Source: Variovorax paradoxus B4 (GTDB taxonomy: Bacteria; Pseudomonadota; Gammaproteobacteria; Burkholderiales; Burkholderiaceae_C). Taken from it: 64,000 bases of DNA. Each line of letters opens with the position of its first letter. The first letter of the stretch is position 1. The stretch lies in assembly GCF_000463015.1 (NCBI RefSeq), contig NC_022247.1, positions 1,178,001 to 1,242,000 of the forward strand. Direction: 5' to 3'. A model generated the notes under the pieces. That model was not told where the DNA came from. It did no database searches and worked only from the letters and a program-made list of their open reading frames with translations. Of the stretch, positions 10,024 to 18,246 are shown piece after piece. Both the position numbers and the translations under genes were made by a program.

Positions 10024-11088
10024 CTATGCGAGCCGCGCGCACACGGCCTGCGTGACCTGCGCCGTGGTGGCGCTGCCGCCGAGATCGCGTGTGTGCAGCG
10101 CGGGGTCGGCCGTCACGGCTTCCACCGCCTGCATGACACGCCGGGCGGCCTCAGCCTCGCCCAGGTGCTCCAGCAGCATCACGACCGACCAGAAGGTGCC
10201 GACCGGGTTGGCCAGGCCCTTGCCCATGATGTCGAAGGCGGAGCCGTGGATCGGCTCGAACATCGACGGGTAGCGGCGCTCAGGGTCGATGTTGCCGGTC
10301 GGTGCGATGCCCAGGCTGCCTGCGAGCGCGGCGGCCAGGTCGCTGAGGATGTCCGCATGCAGGTTGGTCGCGACGATGGTGTCGAGCGATGCCGGCCGGT
10401 TGATCATGCGCGCGGTCGATGCATCGACCAGTTCCTTGTCCCAGGTGACGTCCGGAAACTCCCTGGAGATCTGCAGCGCGATCTCGTCCCACATCACCAT
10501 GGCGTGGCGCTGGGCGTTGCTCTTGGTGATGACCGTGAGGAGCTTGCGGGGGCGCGACTGCGCCAGCCTGAAGGCGAAGCGCATGATGCGTTCCACGCCG
10601 GCGCGGGTCATCATCGACACGTCGGTGGCGGCTTCGATCGGATGGCCCTGGTGCACGCGGCCGCCGACACCGGCGTACTCGCCTTCGGAGTTCTCGCGCA
10701 CGATCACCCAGTTGAGGTCGTCCGGGCCGCAGCGCTTGAGGGGGCCGTCGATGCCGGGCAGGATGCGCGTCGGGCGCACGTTGGCATACTGGTCGAAGCC
10801 CTGGCAGATCTTCAGGCGCAGGCCCCAGAGCGTGATGTGGTCGGGAATGTGCGGATCGCCTGCCGAGCCGAACAGGATCGCGTCCTTGCCGCGCAGCGCG
10901 TCGAGGCCGTCGTCCGGCATCATCACGCCGTGCTCGCGGAAGTAGTCGCCGCCCCAGCCGAAGTTCTCGAACTCGAACCGGAAGCTGCTGTCGGCCGAGG
11001 CCAGCGCTTCCAGCACTTTCCGGCCCGCGGGCACGACTTCCTTGCCGATGCCGTCTCCGGGGATGGTTGCGATCTTGTACGTCTTCAT
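10024..11088 (-). CDS. Tartrate / D-malate dehydrogenase-type decarboxylating oxidoreductase
   Basis: A 354-residue member of the isocitrate/isopropylmalate dehydrogenase family, starting MKTYKIATIPGDGIGKEV (a 12-codon longer reading from 11124 is less likely). The substrate and metal site is visible as RENSEGEYAGVGGR, the catalytic lysine region as TVITKSNAQRHAMVMW, the metal-binding aspartates in VATNLHADILSDLAAAL, and the NAD-binding loop as EPIHGSAFDIMGKG. Length and the RENSEGEYAG variant fit tartrate dehydrogenase/decarboxylase (TtuC) and D-malate dehydrogenase (DmlA), rather than LeuB. It is followed on the same strand by the Bug receptor and lies divergently to a LysR regulator, an arrangement typical of ttu/dml loci. 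Confidence 0.85.
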   Translation of the reverse strand: MKTYKIATIPGDGIGKEVVPAGRKVLEALASADSSFRFEFENFGWGGDYFREHGVMMPDDGLDALRGKDAILFGSAGDPHIPDHITLWGLRLKICQGFDQYANVRPTRILPGIDGPLKRCGPDDLNWVIVRENSEGEYAGVGGRVHQGHPIEAATDVSMMTRAGVERIMRFAFRLAQSRPRKLLTVITKSNAQRHAMVMWDEIALQISREFPDVTWDKELVDASTARMINRPASLDTIVATNLHADILSDLAAALAGSLGIAPTGNIDPERRYPSMFEPIHGSAFDIMGKGLANPVGTFWSVVMLLEHLGEAEAARRVMQAVEAVTADPALHTRDLGGSATTAQVTQAVCARLA

Positions 11089-11170
11089 TGGCGATGTCTG
11101 CGGGAGGTTGGGAAGAGGTCCCACTGTAAGAATCAGGAGCCTGCGGAATCGGCGCTAAAGTGAACCCATC

Positions 11171-11187
11171 GTTAACCTGAATTCAAC
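11171..11187. promoter_or_regulatory. Possible LysR-type T-N11-A site
   Basis: Between the divergent dehydrogenase and LysR genes the sequence GTTAACCTGAATTCAAC is an imperfect inverted repeat (GTTnA/TnAAC) containing a T-N11-A core. It lies 13-29 bases before the LysR start. Single sites of this type are weak evidence. Confidence 0.3.
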
Positions 11188-11199
11188 AGTGGGGCCACG

Positions 11200-12129
11200 A
11201 TGAGCAGCGCCATCCTTCCGACCGATCTCGGTTTCTTTTCCACCCTGGCCAGCGCGGGCAGCCTGAGCGCCGCCGCGCGGGAGCTGGGCATCACCACGCC
11301 CGCGGTCAGCAAGCACCTGGCGCTGATGGAATCGCGCGCAGGCGTGCTGCTGGTCAACCGCTCGACGCGCCGCATGAGCCTCACGCCGGAGGGCGAGCTG
11401 TACCTGGAGCATGCGCGCCGGATCCTCGGCGAGATCGATGGCATGGAGGAGCTCCTGGGCGTGTCCCGCGCGACGCCCCGCGGCCTGCTGCGGGTGAATG
11501 CCACGCTGGGCTTCGGGCGCAGCCATGTCGCGCCGCTGATTTCGCGCTTCGTGCGCAAGCATCCGGCAGTGGAGGTGCAGCTGCAGCTTTCGGTCAATCC
11601 ACCGGCGCCGAGCGAAGACCTGTTCGACGTCTGCGTGCGCTTCGGCGCGCCGCCGGACAGCCGGGTGGTGGCGAGGCACATCGCGTCCAATCGGCGGCTG
11701 CTGTGCGCGTCTCCCGCCTACCTGGCGGCGCGTGGCATGCCGAAGGTTCCGAACGACCTGGCCAGGCACAACTGCATCGGCATTCGCCAGGGCGAGGAAG
11801 CCTACGGTGTCTGGCGCCTGGCGAGCGGAAGAGGCCGCCATGCGCGCACCGAGTCCATCAAGACGCGCGGCAACCTGGCGACCAACGATGGAGAGATCGC
11901 CGTGAACTGGGCGCTCGATGGCCACGGCATCCTGATGCGGGCCGAGTGGGACATCAACCGCTACCTGCGCAACGGCCGCCTGGTGCAGGTGCTGCCGCAG
12001 TACTTCACGCCCGATGCGGACATCTACGCGGTGTATCCGCAGCGGCACCAGTTGGCCGCGCGCGTGCGGGCCTTCGTCGATTTCCTGGCGCTTTCATTCA
12101 CGCAGCAGGCGGCGTCCGGCAAGGCATAG
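11200..12129 (+). CDS. LysR-family transcriptional regulator of the dehydrogenase/Bug genes
   Basis: A 309-residue LTTR. The winged HTH spans about residues 8-65 (LGFFSTLASAGSLSAAARELGITTPAVSKHLALMESRAG...RSTRRMSLTPEG). The substrate-binding domain follows, with the usual FGRSHVAPLISRFVRKHP start and two lobes. It is transcribed divergently from the tartrate/malate dehydrogenase-type gene with a 111-bp shared control region, the classical layout for an activator of the neighbouring operon. Its similarity style (DmlR/TtuA-like group) agrees with a hydroxydicarboxylate effector, but that is inference from context. Confidence 0.88.
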   Translation: MSSAILPTDLGFFSTLASAGSLSAAARELGITTPAVSKHLALMESRAGVLLVNRSTRRMSLTPEGELYLEHARRILGEIDGMEELLGVSRATPRGLLRVNATLGFGRSHVAPLISRFVRKHPAVEVQLQLSVNPPAPSEDLFDVCVRFGAPPDSRVVARHIASNRRLLCASPAYLAARGMPKVPNDLARHNCIGIRQGEEAYGVWRLASGRGRHARTESIKTRGNLATNDGEIAVNWALDGHGILMRAEWDINRYLRNGRLVQVLPQYFTPDADIYAVYPQRHQLAARVRAFVDFLALSFTQQAASGKA

Positions 12130-12155
12130 CCGGCAGCATGGTCCGCTGCAACCGT

Positions 12156-12485
12156 TCAGCGCGCCATGGCGCGGCACGCGGCCGCGCAATCCCGGCAGGC
12201 CTTGGCGCACGCCTGGCAGTGTTCGTGCTTGTGCCTGGCGCATTCCTCGCCGCAGGCGTCGCAGATGTCGGCGCACAGCGCGCAGATGGCCTTCGCATGC
12301 TCGCTGCCGCGCGCCATGGCGGCCGCCGCAAACTGGCAGGCAGCCGCGCAATCCATGTCGAGCGCGATGCACCGGGCCATCATCTGGACGTCGGGCTCCT
12401 TCAGGCAGGACGCGGCGCAGTGATGGCATGCGGTGGCGCAGCCGTTGCACGCCTCGATGCATGCGGCGTAGGTTTGATGTGGCAT
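12156..12485 (-). CDS. Csp-type four-helix copper-storage protein (DUF326)
   Basis: A 109-residue protein with 19 cysteines, mostly in C-x2-C and C-x3-C spacings along amphipathic helices (for example CIEACNGCATACHHC and CALCADICDACGEEC), plus His and Met residues. This is the DUF326 four-helix-bundle pattern of the copper-storage proteins Csp1/Csp3, whose inward-facing thiolates bind many Cu(I) ions. There is no signal peptide, so it resembles the cytosolic Csp3 type. It ends 26 bp from the convergent LysR gene. No copper ATPase, CueR or CopZ gene is adjacent. Confidence 0.88.
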   Translation of the reverse strand: MPHQTYAACIEACNGCATACHHCAASCLKEPDVQMMARCIALDMDCAAACQFAAAAMARGSEHAKAICALCADICDACGEECARHKHEHCQACAKACRDCAAACRAMAR

Positions 12486-12630
12486 TACATTCCCCTTGAG
12501 ATTCGAGCCGCGGGAGTTCGCTGCTGCTGACGGCCCATGCTCGCTTGCCTGCCCACCGCAGGTGTAGGAAAGGGGCGCGTCGGCGCGTGAGAACGGCTTG
12601 CCGCCGTGCAGCACGGGTGAAAATCCGCGG

Positions 12631-13953
12631 ATGCATCCAGCCAGCAGCACCTCATTCCTGCAGTCCACCCGCCTCGCCCTTGTGGCCGCGGCCATCGCGG
12701 CGCTTGTCGCAGGCTGCGCTTCCGCGCCATCGGGATCGACAACGCAGCCGCCCGGCTCGACAGCGGGTGCGCGGCCCGCAACCACACCCACGCCCACCAC
12801 GCCCGCAGGCCCGGATGCTGCCGCGCTTGAGCAGCAGCGCTTCGCCAAGTGGGTTGCAGACTACCGCGTCACTGCACGCGCAGCGGGCATCAGCGAGGCA
12901 ACCTTGCAAAGCGCCTTCGACCAGGTGCAGTTCCTCCCGCGGGTCATCGAACTGGACCGTGCCCAGCCCGAGTTCACGCGCACGGTCTGGGACTATCTCG
13001 ACAACACCGTCTCGCCGCAGCGCATTGCGACGGGCCAGGACAAGCTGCTGCAGGTTCGCGCCGAAGCCGATGCGGCCGCCGCGCGCTACGGCGTGCCGGG
13101 CGCCATCGTCGTCGCCATCTGGGGCATGGAAAGCAACTACGGCGGCAACTACGGCAGCACCCCGGTCATCGACGCGCTGGCGACGCTCGGCTTCGAGGGA
13201 CGGCGCGAAGACTGGGCTCGCCGCGAACTGCTGGCGGCGCTGAAGATCCTCGACAGCGGCGACATCGCGCGCGACCGCATGATCGGCTCCTGGGCGGGCG
13301 CCATGGGCCAGACCCAGTTCCTGCCATCGAACTTTCTGGCCTACGCGGTGGATGCCGACGGCGATGGGCGGCGCGACATCTGGGGCAGCATGCCCGATGT
13401 GGTGGCCTCGACCGCGAACTTTCTCTCGCGTTCGGGCTGGCAGGCCGGCATGCCGTGGGGCGTGGAGGTCAAACTGCCGGCGGGCTTCGACTACGGCCGC
13501 GCCGACATGGCTGTGCGCCAGCCGACCGCGCAATGGGCGGCCGAGGGGGTCAGGGCCGTGGACGATCGGCCGCTGCCGGAGTTTGCCGATGGCGCGGTGC
13601 TGCTGCCCGCGGGCGCGCAGGGGCCGGCCTTCCTGGTCGGGCCGAACTTTCGCGCCGTGCTGCGCTACAACAACTCGACCAACTATGCGCTCGCGGTGGG
13701 CCTTCTCGCGCAGCGCCTCGGCGGCGGCGCGGATGTGCAGGCGCCGTGGCCAAGAAACCTCTCGGCGCTCTCTCGCAGTCAGTTGACCGAGCTGCAGACC
13801 GCGCTCAGCCAGCGCGGCTTTGCCACTGGTGCGGCCGACGGCGTCATGGGGCCCGCCACGCGCGAAGGGCTGCGCCGCTACCAGCGCAGCGTCGGCTTGC
13901 CCGCGGACGGCTATCCGAGCGCTGAGATGCTGCAACGCCTGCAGCAGCCCTAG
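12631..13953 (+). CDS. MltB-family lytic murein transglycosylase, lipoprotein, with peptidoglycan-binding domain
   Basis: A 440-residue protein from the ATG at 12631. A lipoprotein signal ends in LVAGC with the lipidated Cys at residue 29, followed by a Pro/Thr-rich tether. The SLT_2 (MltB-type) catalytic domain covers about residues 70-360. It contains WGMESNYGG with catalytic E167, and the downstream motif SWAGAMGQTQFLPS. The C-terminal PG_binding_1 domain (about 375-440) reads LTELQTALSQRGF and DGVMGPATREGLRRYQ. The enzyme cleaves the glycan strand to 1,6-anhydromuramoyl products from the outer-membrane side. It is a monocistronic gene, divergent from the copper protein. Confidence 0.92.
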   Translation: MHPASSTSFLQSTRLALVAAAIAALVAGCASAPSGSTTQPPGSTAGARPATTPTPTTPAGPDAAALEQQRFAKWVADYRVTARAAGISEATLQSAFDQVQFLPRVIELDRAQPEFTRTVWDYLDNTVSPQRIATGQDKLLQVRAEADAAAARYGVPGAIVVAIWGMESNYGGNYGSTPVIDALATLGFEGRREDWARRELLAALKILDSGDIARDRMIGSWAGAMGQTQFLPSNFLAYAVDADGDGRRDIWGSMPDVVASTANFLSRSGWQAGMPWGVEVKLPAGFDYGRADMAVRQPTAQWAAEGVRAVDDRPLPEFADGAVLLPAGAQGPAFLVGPNFRAVLRYNNSTNYALAVGLLAQRLGGGADVQAPWPRNLSALSRSQLTELQTALSQRGFATGAADGVMGPATREGLRRYQRSVGLPADGYPSAEMLQRLQQP

Positions 13954-14085
13954 CGGGCGCAGCTTGCGTTGTTGCGCGCCCCGTTAAACTGGGGCCGGGT
14001 GCGGGGCCGCTTGTCTTTCTTTGCGGCGCCGCAGGTTCATGCGATGGTCGGGCCGCCACGCGGATCAGTCACGTCATCCCTCCCC

Positions 14086-15345
14086 ATGCAAGAGCCCACC
14101 ATCCAGTACGTTGCAGCAGCCATCTTCGCCGTGGCGCTCCTTCACACCTTTGCCGTCAAGCAGTTCGAACGGCTGTCGCACCGCTTTCCCCGGCACGCCG
14201 GCCTGTTCCACCTGCTGGGCGAGGTGGAAGTCGTCTTCGGCTTCTGGGCCATCGTGCTCGTTCTCGCCATGGCCCTGCTGGTCGGAGGCGACGGCGCGCT
14301 CGACTATGCGGAGTCGCGCAACTACACCGAACCCCTGTTCGTCTTCGTCGTGATGGTGGTTGCCGCCTCCCGGCCCGTGCTGCGCACGGTCATGTCGGGG
14401 GTGAGCATCATTGCGCGCGTGCTGCCGCTGCCCACGCCCGTCGCGGCGGCGTGGCTCGGGCTGGCGGCCGTTCCACTGCTGGGCTCGCTCGTCACCGAGC
14501 CCGCGGCCATGACCATTGCGGCGCTCATGCTCGCGCCCCAGATCTTCAGGCCGAAGGTGCCCGAAGCGGTGAAGTACCTCGCCCTGGGCGTGCTGTTCGT
14601 CAACGTGTCGATTGGCGGCACGCTCACTTCCTATGCCGCGCCGCCCGTGCTGATGGTGGCCTCGACCTGGCAGTGGGACAGCGCCTTCATGCTCGCCACC
14701 TTCGGCTGGAAGGCCGCCGTGGCCGTGCTCGTCAACGCCACCGTGGCCACCATCGTGCTGCGCAAGCACCTGCCCGCCGCATCGGCCGCGGACACGGCAC
14801 TGTCCGAAGCGCCCGTGCCGCCCGCCGTGGCCCTGACGCACCTGGTCCTGCTGGCCGGCATCGTGCTGTTCGCGCATCATCCGGTGGCGTTCCTCGGGCT
14901 CTTCCTGATGTTCCTCGGGTTCACGCAGGCCTACGAACGCCACCAGAGTCCGCTGATCATCAAGGAAGCGTTGCTCGTCGGATTTTTCCTTGCCGGCCTG
15001 GTGGTGCTCGGCGGCATGCAGCGCTGGTGGCTGGAGCCGGTGGTTTCCAGCCTGGAGCCGCTGGCCTTGTTCTTCAGCGCGCTGGGCCTCACCGCCATCA
15101 CCGACAACGCGGCGCTCACCTACCTCGGGTCGCTGATCTCGAACATCTCGGACGAATCGAAGTACATGCTCGTGGCCGGCGCGGTGGCCGGCGGCGGCCT
15201 GACGGTGATTGCCAACGCGCCCAATCCCGCGGGCGTCGCGCTGCTCAAGCGCGGCTTCTCCGATGAGACCATCGGCGCCGGCGGGCTGCTGCTGGGCGCG
15301 CTCGGACCCACGCTCGTGGCCGCCGCGGCATTCATGCTTTTGTAG
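14086..15345 (+). CDS. Putative Na+/H+ antiporter (pfam07399-type membrane protein)
   Basis: A 419-residue integral membrane protein with 11-13 hydrophobic segments, starting MQEPTIQYVAAAIF; longer in-frame readings lack hydrophobic character. The core carries GSLVTEPAAMTIAALML, FVNVSIGGTLTSYAAPPVLM and, near the C-terminus, TAITDNAALTYLGS and VIANAPNPAG. Intramembrane acidic and small-polar motifs of this kind are typical of the ion-transporter superfamily that includes NhaD and ArsB. I assign it to the putative Na+/H+ antiporter family from these motifs. Ion specificity cannot be read from the sequence. It is followed after 43 bp by a lipoprotein hydrolase on the same strand. Confidence 0.7.
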   Translation: MQEPTIQYVAAAIFAVALLHTFAVKQFERLSHRFPRHAGLFHLLGEVEVVFGFWAIVLVLAMALLVGGDGALDYAESRNYTEPLFVFVVMVVAASRPVLRTVMSGVSIIARVLPLPTPVAAAWLGLAAVPLLGSLVTEPAAMTIAALMLAPQIFRPKVPEAVKYLALGVLFVNVSIGGTLTSYAAPPVLMVASTWQWDSAFMLATFGWKAAVAVLVNATVATIVLRKHLPAASAADTALSEAPVPPAVALTHLVLLAGIVLFAHHPVAFLGLFLMFLGFTQAYERHQSPLIIKEALLVGFFLAGLVVLGGMQRWWLEPVVSSLEPLALFFSALGLTAITDNAALTYLGSLISNISDESKYMLVAGAVAGGGLTVIANAPNPAGVALLKRGFSDETIGAGGLLLGALGPTLVAAAAFMLL

Positions 15346-15388
15346 CGATGGAACCGCGCCGGGCGCGGGATCGAAAGGAGACAGGAAC

Positions 15389-17059
15389 ATGCGCACGTTC
15401 TCCCGCATCGGCCCGGCCGCAGGCGCGGTGCTCGCAGTGGCCCTGGCTATCGGCGGCTGCTCTTCGCACGGGAATGCTGTTTCCAGAAGCGCGAGGGCGG
15501 AGCCGCCGCCCACCGATTGCCGCGCCTGGGTGGGCACCGATCGCAACCAGGAACTGCCCGGCTACCGGCTGCCGCAGTCCAACGGCCGCACCGTGTGCGT
15601 ACCGCTCGGCGTCAACGCCTATCGGCCGCCCGCAGGGTATGCCGGGAGCGACTACCACGTCGACGAATTCACCGATGCGCGCCTGAAGGAGCGCTGGCGC
15701 ACCTGCAAGGCCGATGCCGCCTGCTTCGCGCGCATCGATGCGCAGATGCAGCGCTGGCTGCCGCCGAACAAGGCGCGCGCGACGCGTTCGACCGGCGTGG
15801 TCGATCCCTCCGGCAAGATCGATCCGGAAGGGCTCGTCGACCTGCGGCAGATCCGGCGCCCGGCGTTCTTCGCAAAGGCGCCCTATGTCGAGGCCATTGC
15901 GCGCGCCGATGCCAGCACCTTCGTGGTCGAGTTCACCGTGCCGCGCGACACCTTCGAGCGCATCGACCTGAAGATGGACGATCCGGTCAAGCTGCGCGGC
16001 TGGTACATCGAAGGCCGCGGCGTCGACGACGGCAAGGGCGGCAGGATGCGCGCGCTGGCGATCATGGCGCCGGGCGGCGGCGGGCAGCTCACCGCGATCC
16101 AGCACCCCGACGAAAAGCCCTACCGCATCGACCCGGCCACGGGCCGGGCGGTCGACGTCAAATTTCCGAACGCCACCACCGAGACCATGGGCCAGCGCTG
16201 GTGGCGCGAGAACCTCGATGCGCTCAACCAGGCGGGCTTCGACGTGCTGGCCTACGACCGGCGCGGCGAGGGCATCTCGGGTGGGTTCAGCGACACCCAC
16301 ACGCTGGAGCAGGGCGAGGATGTCTTCCGCGTGCTGGCGCAATTCGACACCGGCAACGGCCTGCGGCTTCTCACGCCCGACGGCCGCGTGCTCGAAGGCA
16401 ACGAGGCGGCCGGCAAGCTGCTGGGCGGCATGAAGTCGACGCGCATTCCGATCCTGCTCGGCGGCTATTCGCGCGGCTCGATGTCGACCGCATGGGCCAT
16501 GGCCAGGAACTTTTCCGGCGCGTGCAGCTACGACATGCCGGTGCCCGAATGCCAGCCGCCCAAGGGGTTCTCGAACATCAAGGGCGCCATCCTGCTGTCT
16601 TCGTTTGCGAGCGGCGCGGGCTACCTGCCCGCATCGCCCGACCTGGCCGACCGCAACCTGTTTCTCGGCGGAATGGCGGCGGACCATCACATCCTCTTCT
16701 ATCCGAATTCGGCGCCGCTCGCGGGCATGCACAAGTGGCCAGCCGCCTTCTTCGGCAAGGGCCTGTGGGACCGTGCGGAAACGCTGCAGGGCACCGTGGC
16801 CGCCTACGACCGCATCCCTGGCGCGCGTGAAATCGTGGTGGCGCGCGCACCTCATTCGATCGAGACCTGGCCCGAAAGTGACAGGCAGTACCTGCGCGAG
16901 CGCATGGTGGCCTTCGCGAAGGTCGCGATCGTGGGCGGCACCATCGTGCCGGGCGCAAAGCCCTGGTCCAATCTCAAGGAGTTGGTCGCCACCACGCCCG
17001 ATTCGTGGGAGCCTTCGTCAAGGCCGAAAAGCGACCCAGGCGGCCAGGCCGGTCAATAG
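15389..17059 (+). CDS. Large secreted lipoprotein, alpha/beta-hydrolase-like
   Basis: A 556-residue protein with a strong AAAGGAG site before the ATG. The signal peptide ends in AIGGC, a lipobox with Cys at about residue 24. The second half looks like an alpha/beta hydrolase: GFDVLAYDRRGEGISGG (oxyanion-loop region), then the nucleophile elbow LLGGYSRGSMSTAWAM with Ser in G-x-S-x-G-like context. A late histidine in RAPHSIETWPE is a candidate catalytic His. Residues 30-150 are a family-specific N-terminal region with paired cysteines (CKADAACFARI). I know no characterised member; a periplasmic or surface esterase/peptidase is the reasonable guess. Downstream lies an unrelated regulator. Confidence 0.65.
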   Translation: MRTFSRIGPAAGAVLAVALAIGGCSSHGNAVSRSARAEPPPTDCRAWVGTDRNQELPGYRLPQSNGRTVCVPLGVNAYRPPAGYAGSDYHVDEFTDARLKERWRTCKADAACFARIDAQMQRWLPPNKARATRSTGVVDPSGKIDPEGLVDLRQIRRPAFFAKAPYVEAIARADASTFVVEFTVPRDTFERIDLKMDDPVKLRGWYIEGRGVDDGKGGRMRALAIMAPGGGGQLTAIQHPDEKPYRIDPATGRAVDVKFPNATTETMGQRWWRENLDALNQAGFDVLAYDRRGEGISGGFSDTHTLEQGEDVFRVLAQFDTGNGLRLLTPDGRVLEGNEAAGKLLGGMKSTRIPILLGGYSRGSMSTAWAMARNFSGACSYDMPVPECQPPKGFSNIKGAILLSSFASGAGYLPASPDLADRNLFLGGMAADHHILFYPNSAPLAGMHKWPAAFFGKGLWDRAETLQGTVAAYDRIPGAREIVVARAPHSIETWPESDRQYLRERMVAFAKVAIVGGTIVPGAKPWSNLKELVATTPDSWEPSSRPKSDPGGQAGQ

Positions 17060-17076
17060 CTCGTCTTGACTTTTCC

Positions 17077-17110
17077 TCCATGATGCTAGATATTTATCCA
17101 ACATCATGGA
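17077..17110. promoter_or_regulatory. Palindrome overlapping the XRE-cupin start codon (candidate auto-operator)
   Basis: A perfect 9-bp inverted repeat, TCCATGATG (17077-17085) and CATCATGGA (17102-17110), is separated by a 16-bp AT-rich spacer. The right arm contains the ATG of the downstream regulator gene. Local AT content is much higher than the surroundings. Binding by the encoded HTH protein would block its own expression. Confidence 0.5.
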
Positions 17111-17693
17111 AAACCAGCCACCAAGCCTCAACGACCGCATCGCGCAGCGCGTGCGAGACCTGCGCGCCGACCGCGGCCTTTCTCTCGATGCGCTGGCGGC
17201 GCATTGCGGCGTCAGCCGCTCGATGATCTCGCTCATCGAGCGCGGCGAAAGCAGCCCGACGGCGGTGCTGCTCGAAAAACTTGCAACCGGCCTCGGCGTT
17301 CCGCTGGCTTCGTTGTTCGAGGCGCCGGTGCCCGCGTCGGGGCCGGTGTCCCGGTTGGCCGACCAGCCGCAATGGCGCGATCCGCATTCGGGCTATGTGC
17401 GCCGGAACGTGTCGCCCGGCGGCTCCGCATCGCCGATCCACATCGTCGAGATTCTTTTTCCGCCCAAGGCGCGCGTGGCCTATGAAACCGGCGCGCGGGA
17501 ACCCCAGGTTCACCAGCAGGTGTGGGTGCTCGAAGGAACCATCGAAGTCACGCTCGGCGACGACCGCCATCGGCTCGGCGCGGGCGACTGCCTTGCGCTG
17601 GTGCTCGACCGTCCCACGAGCTACTACAACCCCACCCGGCAGATCGCGCGCTATGCCGTCGTGATCGCGACCTCGCCCTCTTCATGGAGATGA
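17106..17693 (+). CDS. XRE-family regulator with C-terminal cupin sensor domain
   Basis: A 195-residue two-domain regulator. Residues 10-65 form the HTH_3 domain (RIAQRVRDLRADRGLSLDAL, then CGVSRSMISLIERGESSPTA). Residues 110-190 form a small cupin barrel: HIVEILFPPKARVAYE, then HQQVWVLEGTIEVTLGD with the metal/ligand His, and LGAGDCLALVLDRPT. Such SutR/PuuR-like regulators sense small metabolites. It is followed one base after its stop by a GNAT acetyltransferase, so the two form an operon, and the regulator probably controls that enzyme. A palindrome overlaps its start codon, suggesting autoregulation. Confidence 0.88.
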   Translation: MENQPPSLNDRIAQRVRDLRADRGLSLDALAAHCGVSRSMISLIERGESSPTAVLLEKLATGLGVPLASLFEAPVPASGPVSRLADQPQWRDPHSGYVRRNVSPGGSASPIHIVEILFPPKARVAYETGAREPQVHQQVWVLEGTIEVTLGDDRHRLGAGDCLALVLDRPTSYYNPTRQIARYAVVIATSPSSWR

Positions 17694-17694
17694 C

Positions 17695-18246
17695 ATGACT
17701 CAACCTGCGGCAACAACCTCCGCGCCACGCATCCGCCTTCTCTCCAGCGTCGGCGACGCGCATGTCCGGCAGCTGGCCGACGTGCTCGTCGACTGCGTCG
17801 AAGGCGGCGCCTCGGTGAGCTTCATGCTGCCGCTCACGCCCGAGCGCGCACAGGCCTTCTGGCACCGCGTGGCCGAAGGCGTGGCAAGCGGCGAGCGCGC
17901 GCTGCTGGTGGCGGAAGACGCGCAGGGCATTGTCGGCACCGTGCAGCTGGTGCTCGAGCAACCCGAGAACCAGCCGCACCGCGCCGAGGTGTCGAAGGTG
18001 CTCGTGCACCGGCGCGCCCGGCGCCAGGGCATCGGCGCGCTGCTGATGCAGGCCGCCGAGCTGCTCGCGCTCGAACACGGAAAGACCCTGCTCGTGCTCG
18101 ACACCTCCAGCGCCGAGGCCGAGCGGCTTTACACCCGGCTCGGCTGGACGCGCGTCGGCGTAATTCCGGGCTATGCGTTGCTGCCCGGCGGCGCGCCGTG
18201 CGACACCGCTTACTTCTATCGCGCGCTGGCGCCGCAGGCGCAATAG
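17695..18246 (+). CDS. GNAT-family N-acetyltransferase
   Basis: A 183-residue acetyltransferase. The acetyl-CoA-binding core is visible as EVSKVLVHRRARRQGIGALLMQAAE (motif A, R/Q-x-x-G-x-G), followed by LLVLDTSSAEAERLYTRLGWTRVGVIPGYAL (motif B). The N-terminal part contains the substrate loop GASVSFMLPLTPERAQAFW, as in small-molecule/antibiotic N-acetyltransferases. It is co-transcribed with the XRE-cupin regulator (one base between genes), so it likely acts on the compound sensed by that cupin. Its tail overlaps the convergent EamA gene by about 31 bp. Confidence 0.85.
   Translation: MTQPAATTSAPRIRLLSSVGDAHVRQLADVLVDCVEGGASVSFMLPLTPERAQAFWHRVAEGVASGERALLVAEDAQGIVGTVQLVLEQPENQPHRAEVSKVLVHRRARRQGIGALLMQAAELLALEHGKTLLVLDTSSAEAERLYTRLGWTRVGVIPGYALLPGGAPCDTAYFYRALAPQAQ

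Noticed and set aside
13954..14085. CCCCGTTAAACTGGGG as a terminator or operator after the transglycosylase gene
   Set aside because: Arms pair only over four bases and no T-run follows.
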